Shown here piece by piece: positions 10,249-21,649 of a stretch of DNA of 64,000 nt (positions are counted from its first letter, which is position 1; each line of letters begins with the position of its first letter). A program made the position numbers and the translations under genes. Location of the stretch: NCBI GenBank assembly GCA_003313425.1, contig NHZP01000018.1, positions 62,001-126,000 of the forward strand, written 5' to 3'. The notes under the pieces are model-generated. The model worked only from the letters and a program-made list of their open reading frames with translations. It ran no database searches and was not told the DNA's origin. This DNA comes from Pseudopyrenochaeta lycopersici. Its lineage: Eukaryota; Ascomycota; Dothideomycetes; Pleosporales; Pseudopyrenochaetaceae.

Positions 10249-11332
10249 AGATGCCGAGACGATGTTAGTTAGAGTAAGAGATTTCGGCTTGATATTGAGA
10301 TACGCTTTCCGATGATGCGCTTTATAGAATAAGGTATAGGCTAGCCTATGTGAGCTTGGGTACCGTACAATGGGTGGAGCTGTGTGCGTGTATTTCGTCT
10401 GATTTCGCCAACAAAATGGCACTATTAGCTCGCTACGCCATATTAGTGATTAAGAAGACTCGGTCTGATACTCGCTGGAACTCAGGCAAAGCGTGGTAGA
10501 CTTGCAACAAGCCTCGTCGAGTGTGGGTTTCTGTTACGTTTCCCAGGCAAAGTAAGCGATGCTTGTTAGTTTTGTGTGTCCAGAAGCCGAAGCGAAGGAT
10601 CCGATGGCGGAGGAGGGGCGTATTGAGGGGCAGTAACTTCGCTGTGGCAGCCGCTAGCCCATGTATCGTTATGAACGCCAGTAGAGCTCTGCAGTGATTG
10701 AGAGATGGAGGGGGGCTGATGAGAAATATGTGTCGTGTGAGCAGCTGGGCCGGCGATGCGACGCAGATGAGATGCATGGCCAAGGCCGCGAGCGGCGGCA
10801 AGTAATGGGGCATGGGTGCAGCGGGAAGATAAGCTCTTATCTATCCCTCCACCATACCCACCCGTGCAGGTCACGCATGCGTCGAGTGCGGCCGTCCTGG
10901 CTCGTCTAGCCGCAGCTGGCGGCGCTTGATGCATCATCGGGTCATCCGAGGCCGTCGTCGGGGCATCGCCGTGCATGTGTATGGAGAGCCTGCTGTACAT
11001 GACTGTTGATGTGCTCTTGCTGTGTCCTTGCCCTCTTCCTCATTCCGTGTCTCGCGGTTTATCGTTACCGACGTCAGCGCGCCTCATACGTGAGCGACGA
11101 GCCGGAGTCGTAGATTCAACCCAGCCTACCGCCGCTTCTTTGCTTCTGGTCGTATTGCTTGCATCCTCCGCTTGAGAGCAGCACCTGATTGCCCCCCCGT
11201 TCTTGTTGCCAAAAAAGACAGGATAGTCTCGGTGTTGCTGAGAGGAGAGGAGAGCAGCGAGCTACATTACTGCAGTTACATTACCGCAGCTACGAAGCAG
11301 GTAGCCAACGTGTCCTCTCTACCCATGAGACC
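10249..11332. other. Intergenic region and leader of the PQ-loop gene
   Basis: No protein-like frame is found. The stretch 11190-11330 next to the start is rich in AG repeats (GAGAGGAGAGGAGAGCAGCG) and is probably 5' leader. The region 10430-10990 has several short GC-rich frames on both strands without family features. Confidence 0.5.
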
Positions 11333-12871
11333 ATGCCACCCTACTTATCACCTCTACACATAGTCGAGCCTGGGTTGCCGGCGAGCTGCGAGCCTGCTAG
11401 CGACTTCCTCTACCGCCTATCCGCTACCTTCCACACCTGCGTACCTACCCACTTGGCCCTCGTCTCTACACTACTCGGAACATGCAGTATCATATCATGG
11501 CTGTTCGCCCAGTTGCCGCAAATATACAAAAATCATAAGCTCAAGTCCACGTCCGGACTCAGCGCGTTCTTCCTGTCGGAATGGCTGCTAGGCGACGTCA
11601 CCAACCTGCTGGGATGTTTGTTTACTGGCCAGGCATCATGGCAAATCATCATCGCTACATACTACGTGTTTGTAGATTGCTGTCTGTGCGCTCAGTGGAT
11701 TTGGTATGAAATGCTACATCACGGCCGACCTCTCAGGCCAATCTTCGGGCGCTGGAATGGCCACGGTAACGCCAATGCAGGGAACGGCACGTCTGGCATG
11801 CATCAGGTTTGGAACGGCGTGGGTGCGGACAGTGCTGCAAAACACCCCCAAACTCCCAAGAATACAAGCAGTATTGCACAAGACGTGCCTCGCTCCAATC
11901 CCATGGGCGCCTTTCGGATCCCAAACTTTGCTCGCACGCCAGATCTTGTCAAGGAGTCTTGGCTCGATACAACCTCTGGGACATCCCCAAATCCACATGT
12001 ACGCCGAGTAGCTGCTTCAAGCTCGCCCATGCCCTCGCCCAAGACAGTCCTGTACATCTCCCTTGTCCTCGCCCTTTTGTCCAACAGCTCGGCAGCAACA
12101 CCCGTCACCCCTTTCGTCGCACCACCCTCCATTGCTTACCGTACCTCTGTTTCTTCCGAACCATCACTCTCCGCCCCCGAGCTCGCTGGCAAAATTTTCT
12201 CTTGGATGAGCACCTTCCTATACCTTGGCTCTCGCCTCCCGCAACTCTACAAAAACCAGGTCCGTAAATCTACCGCGGGACTCTCCCCCGCTCTCTTCGC
12301 CGCCGCCTTCTTCGGAAATCTGTTCTATTCGACTTCCTTACTTACAAACCCTTGTGCGTGGTTTGACTACGCACCGGGCGACGGTGCAGGATGGGTCGGA
12401 TCCGATGGAAGTGTACGAAAAGATTGGGTTCTACGCGCCATGCCATTCTTTTTGGGCGCGGCAGGTGTGCTGATCATGGATGCCGCCGTCGGCCTGCAGT
12501 TTGTCTATTTTGGGGACAACGAGCCGCGAGGTCGGTCGACGCTACCCCGCGACGACGAAGTCATTATTACCATTGACGACCATGGCAAGCCCATTCGAAA
12601 GAGGCTACACTGGCGACGAGTGAGCGGTTGGATGCGTGGTTGGGCACCGGCTGTCAGCGTTGCAGCCACACCCAACGTTAGCCGTGCTGCTACGCCAGTG
12701 GACACCCCAAGGGAAACAAGCCCAGCAAGTATCGGGAGCTCAAGTAAGAGTATCCCCATCAAGAGATCGACCAATGCGTTGGACGAAGCGAGAGCGTTGT
12801 TGGGCACAAGTCGACACGCTAGCCCAAGAAGTTATGGGGCCGTTGGATCTCCTAGGTCGCCTGCTTTGTGA
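11333..12871 (+). CDS. PQ-loop repeat vacuolar cationic amino-acid transporter (Ypq1/PQLC2-like)
   Basis: Single-exon gene of 512 residues starting at the in-frame ATG 11333 (MPPYLSPL); the open frame extends upstream but has no ATG there. Two PQ-loop repeats are clear: FAQLPQIYKNHKLKSTSGLS near residues 60-80 and SRLPQLYKNQVRKSTAGLSP near residues 300-320, each a Pro-Gln motif at the end of a membrane helix. Between them is a hydrophilic, Ser/Pro-rich loop of about 110 residues, and the C-terminus is a Ser/Arg-rich tail. With seven predicted helices this matches the fungal Ypq1-3 / SPAC2E12.03c family, which exports Lys, Arg or His across the vacuolar membrane. Function is inferred from the family; the fold is well supported. 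Confidence 0.88.
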   Translation: MPPYLSPLHIVEPGLPASCEPASDFLYRLSATFHTCVPTHLALVSTLLGTCSIISWLFAQLPQIYKNHKLKSTSGLSAFFLSEWLLGDVTNLLGCLFTGQASWQIIIATYYVFVDCCLCAQWIWYEMLHHGRPLRPIFGRWNGHGNANAGNGTSGMHQVWNGVGADSAAKHPQTPKNTSSIAQDVPRSNPMGAFRIPNFARTPDLVKESWLDTTSGTSPNPHVRRVAASSSPMPSPKTVLYISLVLALLSNSSAATPVTPFVAPPSIAYRTSVSSEPSLSAPELAGKIFSWMSTFLYLGSRLPQLYKNQVRKSTAGLSPALFAAAFFGNLFYSTSLLTNPCAWFDYAPGDGAGWVGSDGSVRKDWVLRAMPFFLGAAGVLIMDAAVGLQFVYFGDNEPRGRSTLPRDDEVIITIDDHGKPIRKRLHWRRVSGWMRGWAPAVSVAATPNVSRAATPVDTPRETSPASIGSSSKSIPIKRSTNALDEARALLGTSRHASPRSYGAVGSPRSPAL

Positions 12872-13621
12872 TTCTCAAGTTTGAAGGTTGTTTGACCCTG
12901 CATGTTTTTTCTTTTGGGACAGGGAATTTTGCATCTACATGGTTTTCAGATAGTCTACGTGTTTTTTCTTCTGGCATGCGCATGACGGTATTTTTTTGCA
13001 TTTATCTAAGCATTCATATACGGCGTTTTGAAAGCAGAGGGGGGTTTTTTCTTGGTGTCTTATATTGCTAGAGCTATAGAGAAGGCGAGCATACTTGAAT
13101 TCACAGAGATAACACATCCTTCACGCATCGCGAGCTAGAGTATGATTTTCTTGTATACAATGTAATGTGACCAGTATCTATGCAGGGACGGACCTTTTTG
13201 TCATGGGCACTTGGACTTGGCGCATACGTACACTAGAGGATGTACACAATGGTGAACTCCAACCACTAAGATAAGCCAGAAGTCACTCGAATAACGAATC
13301 GTATCCATGATAATACACTTATTGCAACGTCTGCCGTTTCCATTTCTTTCTAACTCTTGCTCACATGTACACAAAACAAAACAAATCTATCTATCCAATG
13401 CAAGCCGCTTGCCAGAATCCGCTAAACGCCAAGCTCAACCTTGATAATAGGAGATCCCGGAGCTAGCCTCACAAACGAGAAGAAGCCAGGATAGCTATTA
13501 CAGTGGTACACGAGTAATCGCACAAGAAGCTGGGGAAGTATTGTATATACGAGCCAGGACTTTTAAGGAAAATCGGTCAAAGGAATGAGGATGTCCAAAG
13601 AGCAAGTTATTTTGCCATGGC
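12872..13621. other. Convergent 3' region between the PQ-loop gene and NDE1
   Basis: AT-rich sequence with T-runs (12905-13050) fitting the 3' UTR of the transporter gene, and A/T-rich sequence (13310-13400) fitting the 3' UTR of NDE1. No further gene is visible. Confidence 0.5.
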
Positions 13622-15481
13622 TTAGACGCGTGATACGTCACGACCGAAGGCTTTGGCCTTGACCCAGTCCATGATGACCAGAATTCTGTTACGTGTGCTG
13701 AAGCACATGCTGAGGTACGCGCTTCGCCAGAAAATGTATGTGACGGTACCACCACTAGCGATGTTGCCGGAAAACCAAGAGATATCGGCCACGGCCTTTT
13801 CGGAACCAATGTAGGCAAGCGAACCCTGGTGCGAGTACTCAAAAGGACCAATCTGTTTGATCCTCCTAAGCCTCTGCTGCAAAGCCTTGATCTCGCCAAA
13901 TACCTGGTCGCGAGCCTCCTTTCCCGGAGCCTTCTCCTGGGCAATGGATAATTCTGCCAACTGAGAATCGATCTCCTGAGTCTTGGCCATCTGATTGAAC
14001 ATACGAGCAAGGAAAGCACCCTCTTGTGCAGCAACCTGCGCAGTAGGAGCATAGTTGGCTACAGCGCAGTCACCCACGGCCCACACGTTCTCGGTACCTT
14101 TAACGACAAGATACTCGTTGACAGCGAGACCGCGGCGAGAGTCCTTTTGCGCTGGAATTTGATTGATGAGATCCTTGACGAGAGGTCGGAGAGCGTTGCC
14201 GGTGGCCCAGACAAGGAGACCGTATGGGATCTTCTCCAATTGCTTCTTGCCATCGGGGCCAGCTGATTCGGCCTCGATGTGTTTCTCTGTTACGTTCTTG
14301 ACCATGGTCTTAGTCCGAATTGTGATGGTTTCCTCTTTGAATGTCTTCTCCGTGTACTCGATGAGCTGCTTGGAAAACATGGGCAAGACGTTGGGCAGGG
14401 CCTCGACAAGGGTGACTTGGAAATTGTCTTGGATCTCTGGGAGCCACTTCTTCAGGTCAGAGTGGAAGAAGTCCTGCAACTCACCGGCGAACTCGACGCC
14501 AGTAGGTCCTCCGCCAACGACGACCATGTGCAGCAGGCGCTTCTTTTCCTCGTCAGACTGGTCCTTGAAGGTAGCTGTCTCGCAGCAATCCATGATACGG
14601 GCACGGATGCGCTGGGCGTCGCCGACCTCCTTCAGGAAGAGGCCATTTTCTCGGACGCCAGGAATGCCTGCTTGAAATTAGCCATGGCGAATGGACGAAA
14701 CAAGAAGAGAAAGCAAGTGCAGTTCACGCACCGAAAGTAGCATTCTCTGCGCCGACGCCAACAACCAGCATATCGAAGGGCACCTCGGTCTTGGTCATGT
14801 CGCCCTTGATATCCGAGTCATCGCTGATGTAGACGACCTTCTTCTCGTAATCAATCTTGGTGGCCTCGGCTTCATAGTACTTGACTGCGGCCTTCTTGTG
14901 GCGCAGGAAGTTGCGGATGGGCTCCATGATGGAGCGGTGCTCGATGGTGCCGACGGTGCACGAGGGGAGGAGCGGGGTGAAGAGGAAGTAGTTGCGCGGG
15001 GAGACGACAATGACATTGTAGTTTTCCGTGTCCAGCTTTTTCAGCAGGGAGACGGAACCCCAGCCGGTTCCTGTGAGGCGTCAGAGTTGGCTCGGTACGT
15101 GCATCCCGCGGCCGGGCGTGGCGACTTACCCAGGACGACGAGCGTCTTCTTGCTTGGGTCAGGCGGAGGCTGGTCAGCGGGATTGCGCATCTCGTAGATG
15201 CCATAGCCGACGTAGCCAAGGCCCGCAAAGGCCGAGAGATAGGTGAGTCGCCATGTCCAGCGCAGCAACCGGAAGCGCTTCTTGGGCTTTGGCGCCGCTG
15301 GGCCCGTCGTCTGATGTCGGATTGACTGGCGCAGAGCGATCTGGTACTGTGTGGGCCGCGGCGTCCACTGCGCTCTGCTGGCAAGGGCAGACGGACGCTG
15401 TGTCGTGTAGGCGCGGCGTCCAGCCAGCTGGACCTGCGAGAGGAGATTGGCAGCAGCGAGTGGCCGCATGTTGGATGCCAT
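13622..15481 (-). CDS. NDE1: External alternative NADH:ubiquinone oxidoreductase (type II NADH dehydrogenase)
   Basis: Three exons, 15481-15130, 15070-14732 and 14667-13622, give 578 residues. It oxidises NADH with FAD and reduces ubiquinone without proton pumping, at the mitochondrial inner membrane. The N-terminus (MASNMRPLAAANLLSQVQLAGRR) is a basic mitochondrial leader followed by a single membrane helix (YLSAFAGLGYVGYGIY, about 85-100), typical of the outward-facing Nde type. The first dinucleotide-binding motif VVLGTGWGS (about 114-122) is split by intron 1. The second is VVVGGGPTGVEFAGEL (about 275). VWAVGDCA marks the FAD C-terminal motif and the C-terminus has the membrane-binding helix. 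No EF-hand insertion is seen. Intron 2 divides PGV from ENATFG. Nde1 versus Nde2 type is not resolved. Confidence 0.92.
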
Positions 15482-16955
15482 TGCGATGGGAGGAGCTGCC
15501 GGGACGCTGCACGGGGTCAATGGGCAATTAATCGCGGGTGGACAAGGGCGGGCGAAAGGTGTTGAGGGAGGGAGTGAACTCGTCGGAGCCCGAGACGAGG
15601 AGACGAACTTTTTCTCTGCGATGACGAGTAGGCTGCCGAGAAGCTCGTGCAGGGGTGGCTTCCGCGCCAGGAGATAAGCCTTTTCCAATTAAAGCTCTGC
15701 TTGCCGCAGCGGAACCGCACGCGAACAATTTTCAAGTGACGCGAGCGATCCTCTGTGCAGCGTCGAGGCTGGCCGGACCCCACGCTTCCGTTTGGCGTCG
15801 TGGTCCTTGTCGCGGTTTGTCACCTCCACGCACAAGAAAACTTCAAGTCACGTCTGCAGCCTCTGCAATCTCGCTCATGCTCATTGCTTTTCCATGTCCT
15901 CGGGACGTTTATGCCGCTCACCAAATCTCACCTCTTGCTGGGCTCGGCTCTGGCGCCGGTCACGATGCCCTTGCGGAGCCTCACCCGGACACCAGGCTCA
16001 GCGGAAAGGGTAAAAGGATGGCATGTCATGTTCCTTTTAACCGTGCAGCAGGCTCCAAAGCAGCGGGCTCAATGCTTTGCATATTTGTGTGGGCAGAAAA
16101 AAATCCATGAATCGTGTGGATCTGGGATACCATACGCGCCATCAGTGCATAGCGCTTTGTCCATGGCACAAAATCCCATGTATGAGCAAGCGGTGAGCAA
16201 AGGAGACGTCTGGACTCTGGTCTATGATAAATTCGCTCTGCTCTCAATCAAGTCCGGCTTGCCCTGTTTGTCTGGCTCTTCTCCTTTTTGTCTACTCCTT
16301 ATACACGCTATTTCATACACAGTTAATCTTCGTACACATCTCTTCTCTTCAGGTTTTCAGGCCTGGATTTCCATAGACAGCGAGCTCCTACTTGGGTCGG
16401 CTTCTGCTCGAAATCGCTTCGACAGCATACGCTGAGCCACATGATGCTAGCTCGTTGAGGCCCAGCCACTATGCACAAGCCATCTTCCACCAGTCCAGCT
16501 CCATCTGTACATGTCTACATGTCTTTACATTGAGGCTTCTATGGCCTTCTGCTAGAACTACCCACCTGATCCCCTATCAGTGCATCTCACACCTGGGAAT
16601 CAAATCATGACAGTCTCTCCGACAGTTTGATACGGAGCAGGGCTATCACGCACTGACGTCAGAGATTGAGTCCAGTCTCTGTATCGGCTTGATTGCGTTC
16701 TGAAGTACTTTCTTGTACCATAGTAAATCACGTGCGTCGGCTACAAGAAGGGTGTGGCTTGTTCGTCGTGGGTTAGTGAAGCTGAAGCTGTTAGTAAGAT
16801 GATGGCATGAATTCATTCCACCCCGCTCGGCGCCTTATCGATAAGCTTAACTCCACTTATTAGGTCCGCTTGAGAGCACCCTGCAATCCGACTTCATATC
16901 GCAAATCCTGTTGTGTATACTTCAGTCTTCCAAAAAAAAAATCGCATAACTCACT
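15482..16955. other. Divergent intergenic region between NDE1 and the DUF427 gene
   Basis: About 1.47 kb shared by two divergent genes. Several frames stay open for 100-220 codons because of base composition, but none has protein-like motifs or a conserved domain. A CT-rich segment (15820-15900 and 16230-16350) and an A-run before the ATG at 16956 are the only visible features. Confidence 0.5.
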
Positions 16956-17304
16956 ATGCCTCACGCAACAGCTACTGTAAACGGCATTGTCGTCGCTGAG
17001 ACGGACAACTACGAGGTCGTGGATGGAAACATCTATGTACAACACCTGAACCATCACAATAAAGACAAAGTATTCATCACGCAAGCAGTTCCCTCCAGAC
17101 ACTATAAACAAATCGCACTTTACACCGACGTCTACCAAAACGCATTGCCCCTACAAAGGCGATGCAAGTTACTACACTGTGACGACCAACAAGACCGAAG
17201 TCAAGGATGCGGCATGGTACTACCCTGATCCGCTTCCAGACATGAACAAAATCAAGGGATATGTAGCCTTCTACAAAGGAAAGGCCGAGGTAAAGAGTTC
17301 TTAG
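16956..17304 (+). CDS. DUF427-domain small protein
   Basis: Two exons, 16956-17036 and 17089-17304, joined across a 52-bp intron (GTACAA...AAGCAG) give 98 residues. Unspliced reading is frame-shifted and loses the domain. The spliced protein has the DUF427 layout: N-terminal ATVNGIVVAETDNYEVVDGN, then IYFPPDTINKSHFTP, the THCPYKGDASYYTV block, and AAWYYPDPLP followed by GYVAFYKGKAEV. DUF427 proteins are compact all-beta proteins of unknown biochemical role in bacteria and fungi, with a conserved Cys-Pro near the middle (here HCPYKG). The length equals the single-domain norm. No signal peptide or membrane segment is present. Family membership is firm; function is unknown. Confidence 0.88.
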
Positions 17305-17486
17305 GCAAAGCCCAGAGCCACTGAGCTGTACATGCCAACACCGACCTACTGCGTGTTGAAAAATGAGAATCAAGGGTATATTCACTTTAAGGAAAAAAGA
17401 AAATGCCTTTTAGATGCAGCTTTTCCATGTACAACGCCTCCCAAATGCTCATGAGTGTCATCAATATCCCTGCATCGACTGCCTTT

Positions 17487-19010
17487 TTAACCCATAACCA
17501 TGGTGTCGTCGCCGTCCATGCCCACAACAGGTGGCTCAATCATCACGCCCCGTCCTCTGCCCTCAAGCAATTCCCTCCTGACTTCGGAGCTAATGCTTTT
17601 GTGCCCTCGTGTGAGTAGGAGATCCAGTAGTGCCTCCCTCTGATCCTCGGTAATATCATTCCTGTACCTCTGTGCAAAAGCCAGAAGACACTGGTGCCAG
17701 ATGACGGGCAACTTGGCCGCGCCGCCAATATCACCCGCCCCCGTCTCCGTTTCCATGGCATCTGGGTTGGTTGCGCCTACAGCGCGGAAGCGCAGGAAGT
17801 GGAAAACGAGCGCATCAATGACCTTGTATGGCAATGCGTACTTCTTTTCGAGAAGCGTCTTGATGAAGATGTTGCATGGTCCTGCAGCGTCGGGATCTGC
17901 GGACATTTGCTCGGCTGCAATTTCACACAAGCGGTGGAGCGCTGCAGCCGAGTGCAGGACGGGGACGGAGACTTTGGCCACGACAGAGGCGATGATGACG
18001 GCCTCTCTCTGTGTTGCATAGCCGTCGGCAAGCAGTGGAAACACGATGCCCTTGAAAAAGGCACTGGGCTTGTACAGGGCCTTTTTCAGCGCATTGTACA
18101 AATGTACATTCAATTTGTGCGTTTCCCGAATGTTGTCTTGGACGCAAGGGAGAAGGATGGTGTTGAGGAAGATTTGTGCGGTTTGCGGTTTCGTGGAAAT
18201 GAAGATACGGGTGGCGGCGTACATGGAGTTGGGCGTCCAGTTCTCAGGGTGGGTGATGGCTAGAAGAGTTTCCCAGGCGGGGATTGTGGGGAGGATCTTG
18301 AAGGGCTTCGGGAGCTTGCCGGACTTGTAGCGCGACATGATCAGACCAATCTTTGAGTACACTATGCAGGCTTAGCACTTTTGAGCAGAGAGTGCCAGAG
18401 TATGTCACGTACCTTCGACAACCTTGGCGGGCAGTTCGATGGCGTCCTCTGGAGCACCTCCGCCCATGATCTCTGGCTGCACTTGGCCGCCTGCTCCGGC
18501 TTCATGGGCTGCGATCTTCTCGAGGATGAGTGCCGCTAGGTCTGTACCAGGTCCCGAGGGCTGCGCTTCGTCGCCGGGCCAGACAATGGGGTTCTCGTCT
18601 GTGGGGATGAATTTGTTCCACGCGGCCAGATCATTTGCATCGATGTCGAGTTCCTCGACCTCCTCCCCGTCTTCGCCCCACGCCTCGTCGTCATCGTCAA
18701 ACTGGGCGGCCTCTTCCACTGCGACAGGGTCCTCGCCCAACCGTGTGTCGAAGTCGAAGGCTGGATTGGCGTCCTTGGGCCGCTGGGCCTGCCTCTCCCG
18801 CTCGTCCTCGTCTTCGAGTTCTCTGCCAATGTCCAATATCCTCCGCGAGCTTTTGGCGTCGACAAAGGCCTGCTCGTCGTCCTTGTCCTCGTTGGTGCGT
18901 TTTTGGCGTTTCGCGGCCTTGTGCTTCCACGGGTCCGAGGGAGCGTACTCTTCAGCGAGCGGGTTGTGCCGCTGGTCGCGCGCGCCGGGCGACTTGGGTA
19001 CTTTGGGCAT
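17487..19010 (-). CDS. ENP1: Bystin / Enp1, 40S ribosome biogenesis factor
   Basis: Two exons, 19010-18413 and 18361-17487 (51-bp intron GTACGT...GCATAG), give 490 residues, close to yeast Enp1 (483). The first 190 residues are charged and low in complexity (DEDERERQAQRPKD, DDDDEAWGEDGEE), typical of nucleolar factors. The bystin domain follows: YKSGKLPKPFKILPTIPAWE, NWTPNSMYAATRIFISTKP, and LYKPSAFFKGIVFPLLADG. Bystin joins the 90S and pre-40S particles and is needed for 20S pre-rRNA processing and export. It is divergent from BRE2 across 272 bp. The small DUF427 gene converges on its 3' end with only 182 bp between. Identification is secure. Confidence 0.95.
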
Positions 19011-19282
19011 TGCGGCGTCTCAGAGGCCAAGGGTCCAGCAGTTTCCAGTCTCGCGAGAGGGGTGCCCGTGGCCAAAAAGTGCAGAAGCTCGAGGGCGCGC
19101 AAGAATGTTTACAGTTGCTATACCAGATTTAACTGAAAGAGAATTTAGGGCGGACACCAAAAAAAAGTTTGGTGGGGGTTGACGCTGGTGCATGCGACTA
19201 GCGGCAATGCGCGTGCAGCCCAGTCGCGCCGCCCATCAACACCGCGCTGCCCTTGGCCGCTTCCACCACCTGCACACTCGCC
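19011..19282. promoter_or_regulatory. Short bidirectional promoter between ENP1 and BRE2
   Basis: The two start codons are 272 bp apart on opposite strands. A 7-bp inverted repeat, CACCAAA (19155-19161) and TTTGGTG (19168-19174), flanks an A-run near the centre. Co-regulation of the two genes is possible but not shown. Confidence 0.5.
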
Positions 19283-21046
19283 ATGGCCGAACCAGCGCCC
19301 AATTCGCGCTCCAACACGCCGACGCTGGCGCCCCCGATGCGGCGGCCGCTCGAGGAGGACCACGCGCCGGCCGTCTCCTCTCCCCTCAACCCAAACCCCG
19401 ATGCTGCCGCCCGCGCCCGTCCCAGGGCTCCTCCGCGCGAGCAGAGGGAGAAGCGCGAGACGCTCAAAAAGCGCGAGGCGTCGGCGGGCACGCGCCAGAG
19501 CACCCCGAACCCCAGGGTCAAGAAGGAGCGCCCGTCGGCGGACTCGCCCATGCGCTACTCGATTCCTGAGCCCAGGGCCTCCGACTACGAACCGCCCAAG
19601 GACAGCATCCTGTTGTCGCACGAGCCCAGCCCAATGTATGCCGCCGACGGCACCACCGAGCTCAAGAAGCCACACGACATTGCCTGGAACAAGAAGGGCT
19701 ACAAGTACACCCACTGTGTCGCCGATCCGCTGTTTCGACACAAGCAGTTCTACCGCCAGAGCGACTCGCGGCCCTATGGCCCCAGGATGAGCCACGAGGA
19801 CTCGGACAAGTGGTTCCACTTCGACGACAGCGCTACCGTCGTGACCCAAGAGAAAGGCTGGCGCATGGGGCGAGGCAATGTGGTTGCAAGGGAGGGCAGA
19901 GCCTACTACGAGGTGAAAATCTTGCGAGGAATTCCCGCCCATGGCCCCAAAGACCCCATAGACCCCAACACCGGCGACACCAAACCGGGGCCGCACATTC
20001 GCATGGGGTGGGCAAGGAGAGAGGCGCCACTGGACGGCCCCGTCGGCTTCGACGGCTACAGCTACGGCATCACCGACGCACGCTTCGAGGCCCAGCACCG
20101 GTCGCGCGCTTCCAAAATGTACAGGCCGCTTCCAAAGGGCGCCAAGAGCAAGCATATGAAAGCAAGGCCGCCGCACGGCAAGCCTGTACCCGTCGAGTAC
20201 GTCACAGACCAGCATGTCCAGGAGGGCGACGTTCTTGGGCTTGAGATCCAGCTGCCGTCACTGTCGCTACATCGCAAGGTCGTCGAAGGCATCTACAATC
20301 CAGCCGTAGATATTGGCGACGGTTTCGACACCATTGGCAATGCAGATCCCTTCGATAAGCCCATCGACATCATCCGCGACCGCATACCGGTCCCATACAA
20401 GGGCAACTTCTACTTCGAACAGCTAGATTATCAGGTCACCAAGATGGTCGAGGCTTACCATGACCGAGGGCCAGTACCCAAGATCCACCCTTCTCCAAAC
20501 CATGAGGATGTTGGTGTAAGATCTCTGCCACATTCACACATCAAAGTCTACAAAAATGGCCAGGAAGTGGGGTTTGCGTTTGAGAATTTATTGGCCTTCC
20601 TACCTCCGGCGAGCGTCCCCTCGGTCGAGGCCATCAAAGCTGGTGCGAGGACAGGCTTCGATGATGGCATGGTAGGCTATCTGCCGGCCGTCTCCCTCTT
20701 CAATGGCGGTGTTGCCCAGGTCAACTTTGGTCCAGATTTCTGGTGTCCGCCGGAAGAGATGCTCAAACAGCGCGAGAGAGACACACAGATGGTCGGCAAC
20801 GATACTATTGAGAAGCCCGTTCCCGAAGGCCGCAAATTACGAGCAATTGGCGATCGCTACAAGGAGCAAATTGCGGAAGATGTCGTGTGGGACATCATCG
20901 ACGAGGTCGACTTCTTTACCCAAGACGGTGGCTGGGAGTACAAGGGCGAAGCTCCACAGGATGTGGCCGGCAAGTCGACCCCTAGGGCGCGAGGCTTTGC
21001 GAATCCAGATGAAAACCTGGGGGTGGAGGTGGGCAGGCGGTACTAA
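19283..21046 (+). CDS. BRE2: COMPASS complex subunit Bre2 / Ash2-type SPRY protein
   Basis: Single-exon gene of 587 residues; ATG 19283 (MAEPAPNSRS) is the first methionine in frame. The N-terminus (1-110) is Pro/Arg-rich and disordered. The SPRY domain starts near WFHFDDSATVVTQEKGWRM and continues through GRAYYEVKILRGIP, HIRMGWARREAPLDGPVGFD and GYSYGITDAR. An insertion of about 130 residues (KHMKARPPHGKP to the HPSPNH segment) follows, before the last SPRY strands KVYKNGQEVGFAF and GYLPAVSLFNGG. This split SPRY layout is characteristic of Bre2/Ash2, which with Set1 methylates histone H3 Lys4. No PHD or winged-helix region precedes SPRY, as in yeast Bre2 and unlike animal Ash2L. It is divergent from ENP1. 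Confidence 0.92.
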   Translation: MAEPAPNSRSNTPTLAPPMRRPLEEDHAPAVSSPLNPNPDAAARARPRAPPREQREKRETLKKREASAGTRQSTPNPRVKKERPSADSPMRYSIPEPRASDYEPPKDSILLSHEPSPMYAADGTTELKKPHDIAWNKKGYKYTHCVADPLFRHKQFYRQSDSRPYGPRMSHEDSDKWFHFDDSATVVTQEKGWRMGRGNVVAREGRAYYEVKILRGIPAHGPKDPIDPNTGDTKPGPHIRMGWARREAPLDGPVGFDGYSYGITDARFEAQHRSRASKMYRPLPKGAKSKHMKARPPHGKPVPVEYVTDQHVQEGDVLGLEIQLPSLSLHRKVVEGIYNPAVDIGDGFDTIGNADPFDKPIDIIRDRIPVPYKGNFYFEQLDYQVTKMVEAYHDRGPVPKIHPSPNHEDVGVRSLPHSHIKVYKNGQEVGFAFENLLAFLPPASVPSVEAIKAGARTGFDDGMVGYLPAVSLFNGGVAQVNFGPDFWCPPEEMLKQRERDTQMVGNDTIEKPVPEGRKLRAIGDRYKEQIAEDVVWDIIDEVDFFTQDGGWEYKGEAPQDVAGKSTPRARGFANPDENLGVEVGRRY

Positions 21047-21649
21047 TCTAAACAAACGCTTCTCGCTCTTCATTCGTGCCGACAGTATAGTCTTAGACTG
21101 ATTTTGCGTATACCCATATTCATTCTGTCAAATCGACCAGCTCTTGAGCACTGCGTTACAGTGTACAAGATCCGACTTTTAAATTGCTCAATGCGATATA
21201 GTTGGCTCGGGCTTCTAGCAAATCGTGTTCACTGGCGGCTGTCAGCATGTGAAGCAAATATGTGGCACAAGCTTGATAACATCAGGAGACTATCCATTTC
21301 AAGTTCTTAATAGCGCTCCCTACGTCGTACATATCTACTAAAGCTGCTTGAGAGCTAGTTGGGTTAGGTAGGCGCGATGCGGAAGTACGCCTTACAAAGT
21401 ACAAGTCGTATTTGGCAGTTTCGCCCCGCATTCAAACTCTTCCGGAGATGGCAACAGCGCGGAATTAGTGACCATTTAGCATTTCTCTCCTTCAACGCCA
21501 TATAATCCAAGCATATTCGCAACAAAACTTTTCTTAACTTTAATTTTGACTTGATTACGCAATTTGCGAAGCCATAGCCTCGAGCCCTACTCTCTCTCGC
21601 ATACGGTCGTAGTTCACACCTCCATACTGAAAAATATCATACCCCCACT
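21047..21649. other. Intergenic region between BRE2 and the decarboxylase
   Basis: About 600 bp with A/T-rich blocks (21480-21560) and only short frames. It should contain the BRE2 3' UTR and the decarboxylase promoter. No distinct motif is recognised. Confidence 0.5.

Noticed and set aside
15655..16435. Frames of 150-226 codons upstream of NDE1
   Set aside because: They overlap each other, lack conserved motifs and lie in a divergent promoter region.
19145..20215. A 356-codon minus-strand frame opposite BRE2
   Set aside because: It lies entirely over the SPRY gene and its promoter and has no family motif; it is a GC shadow.
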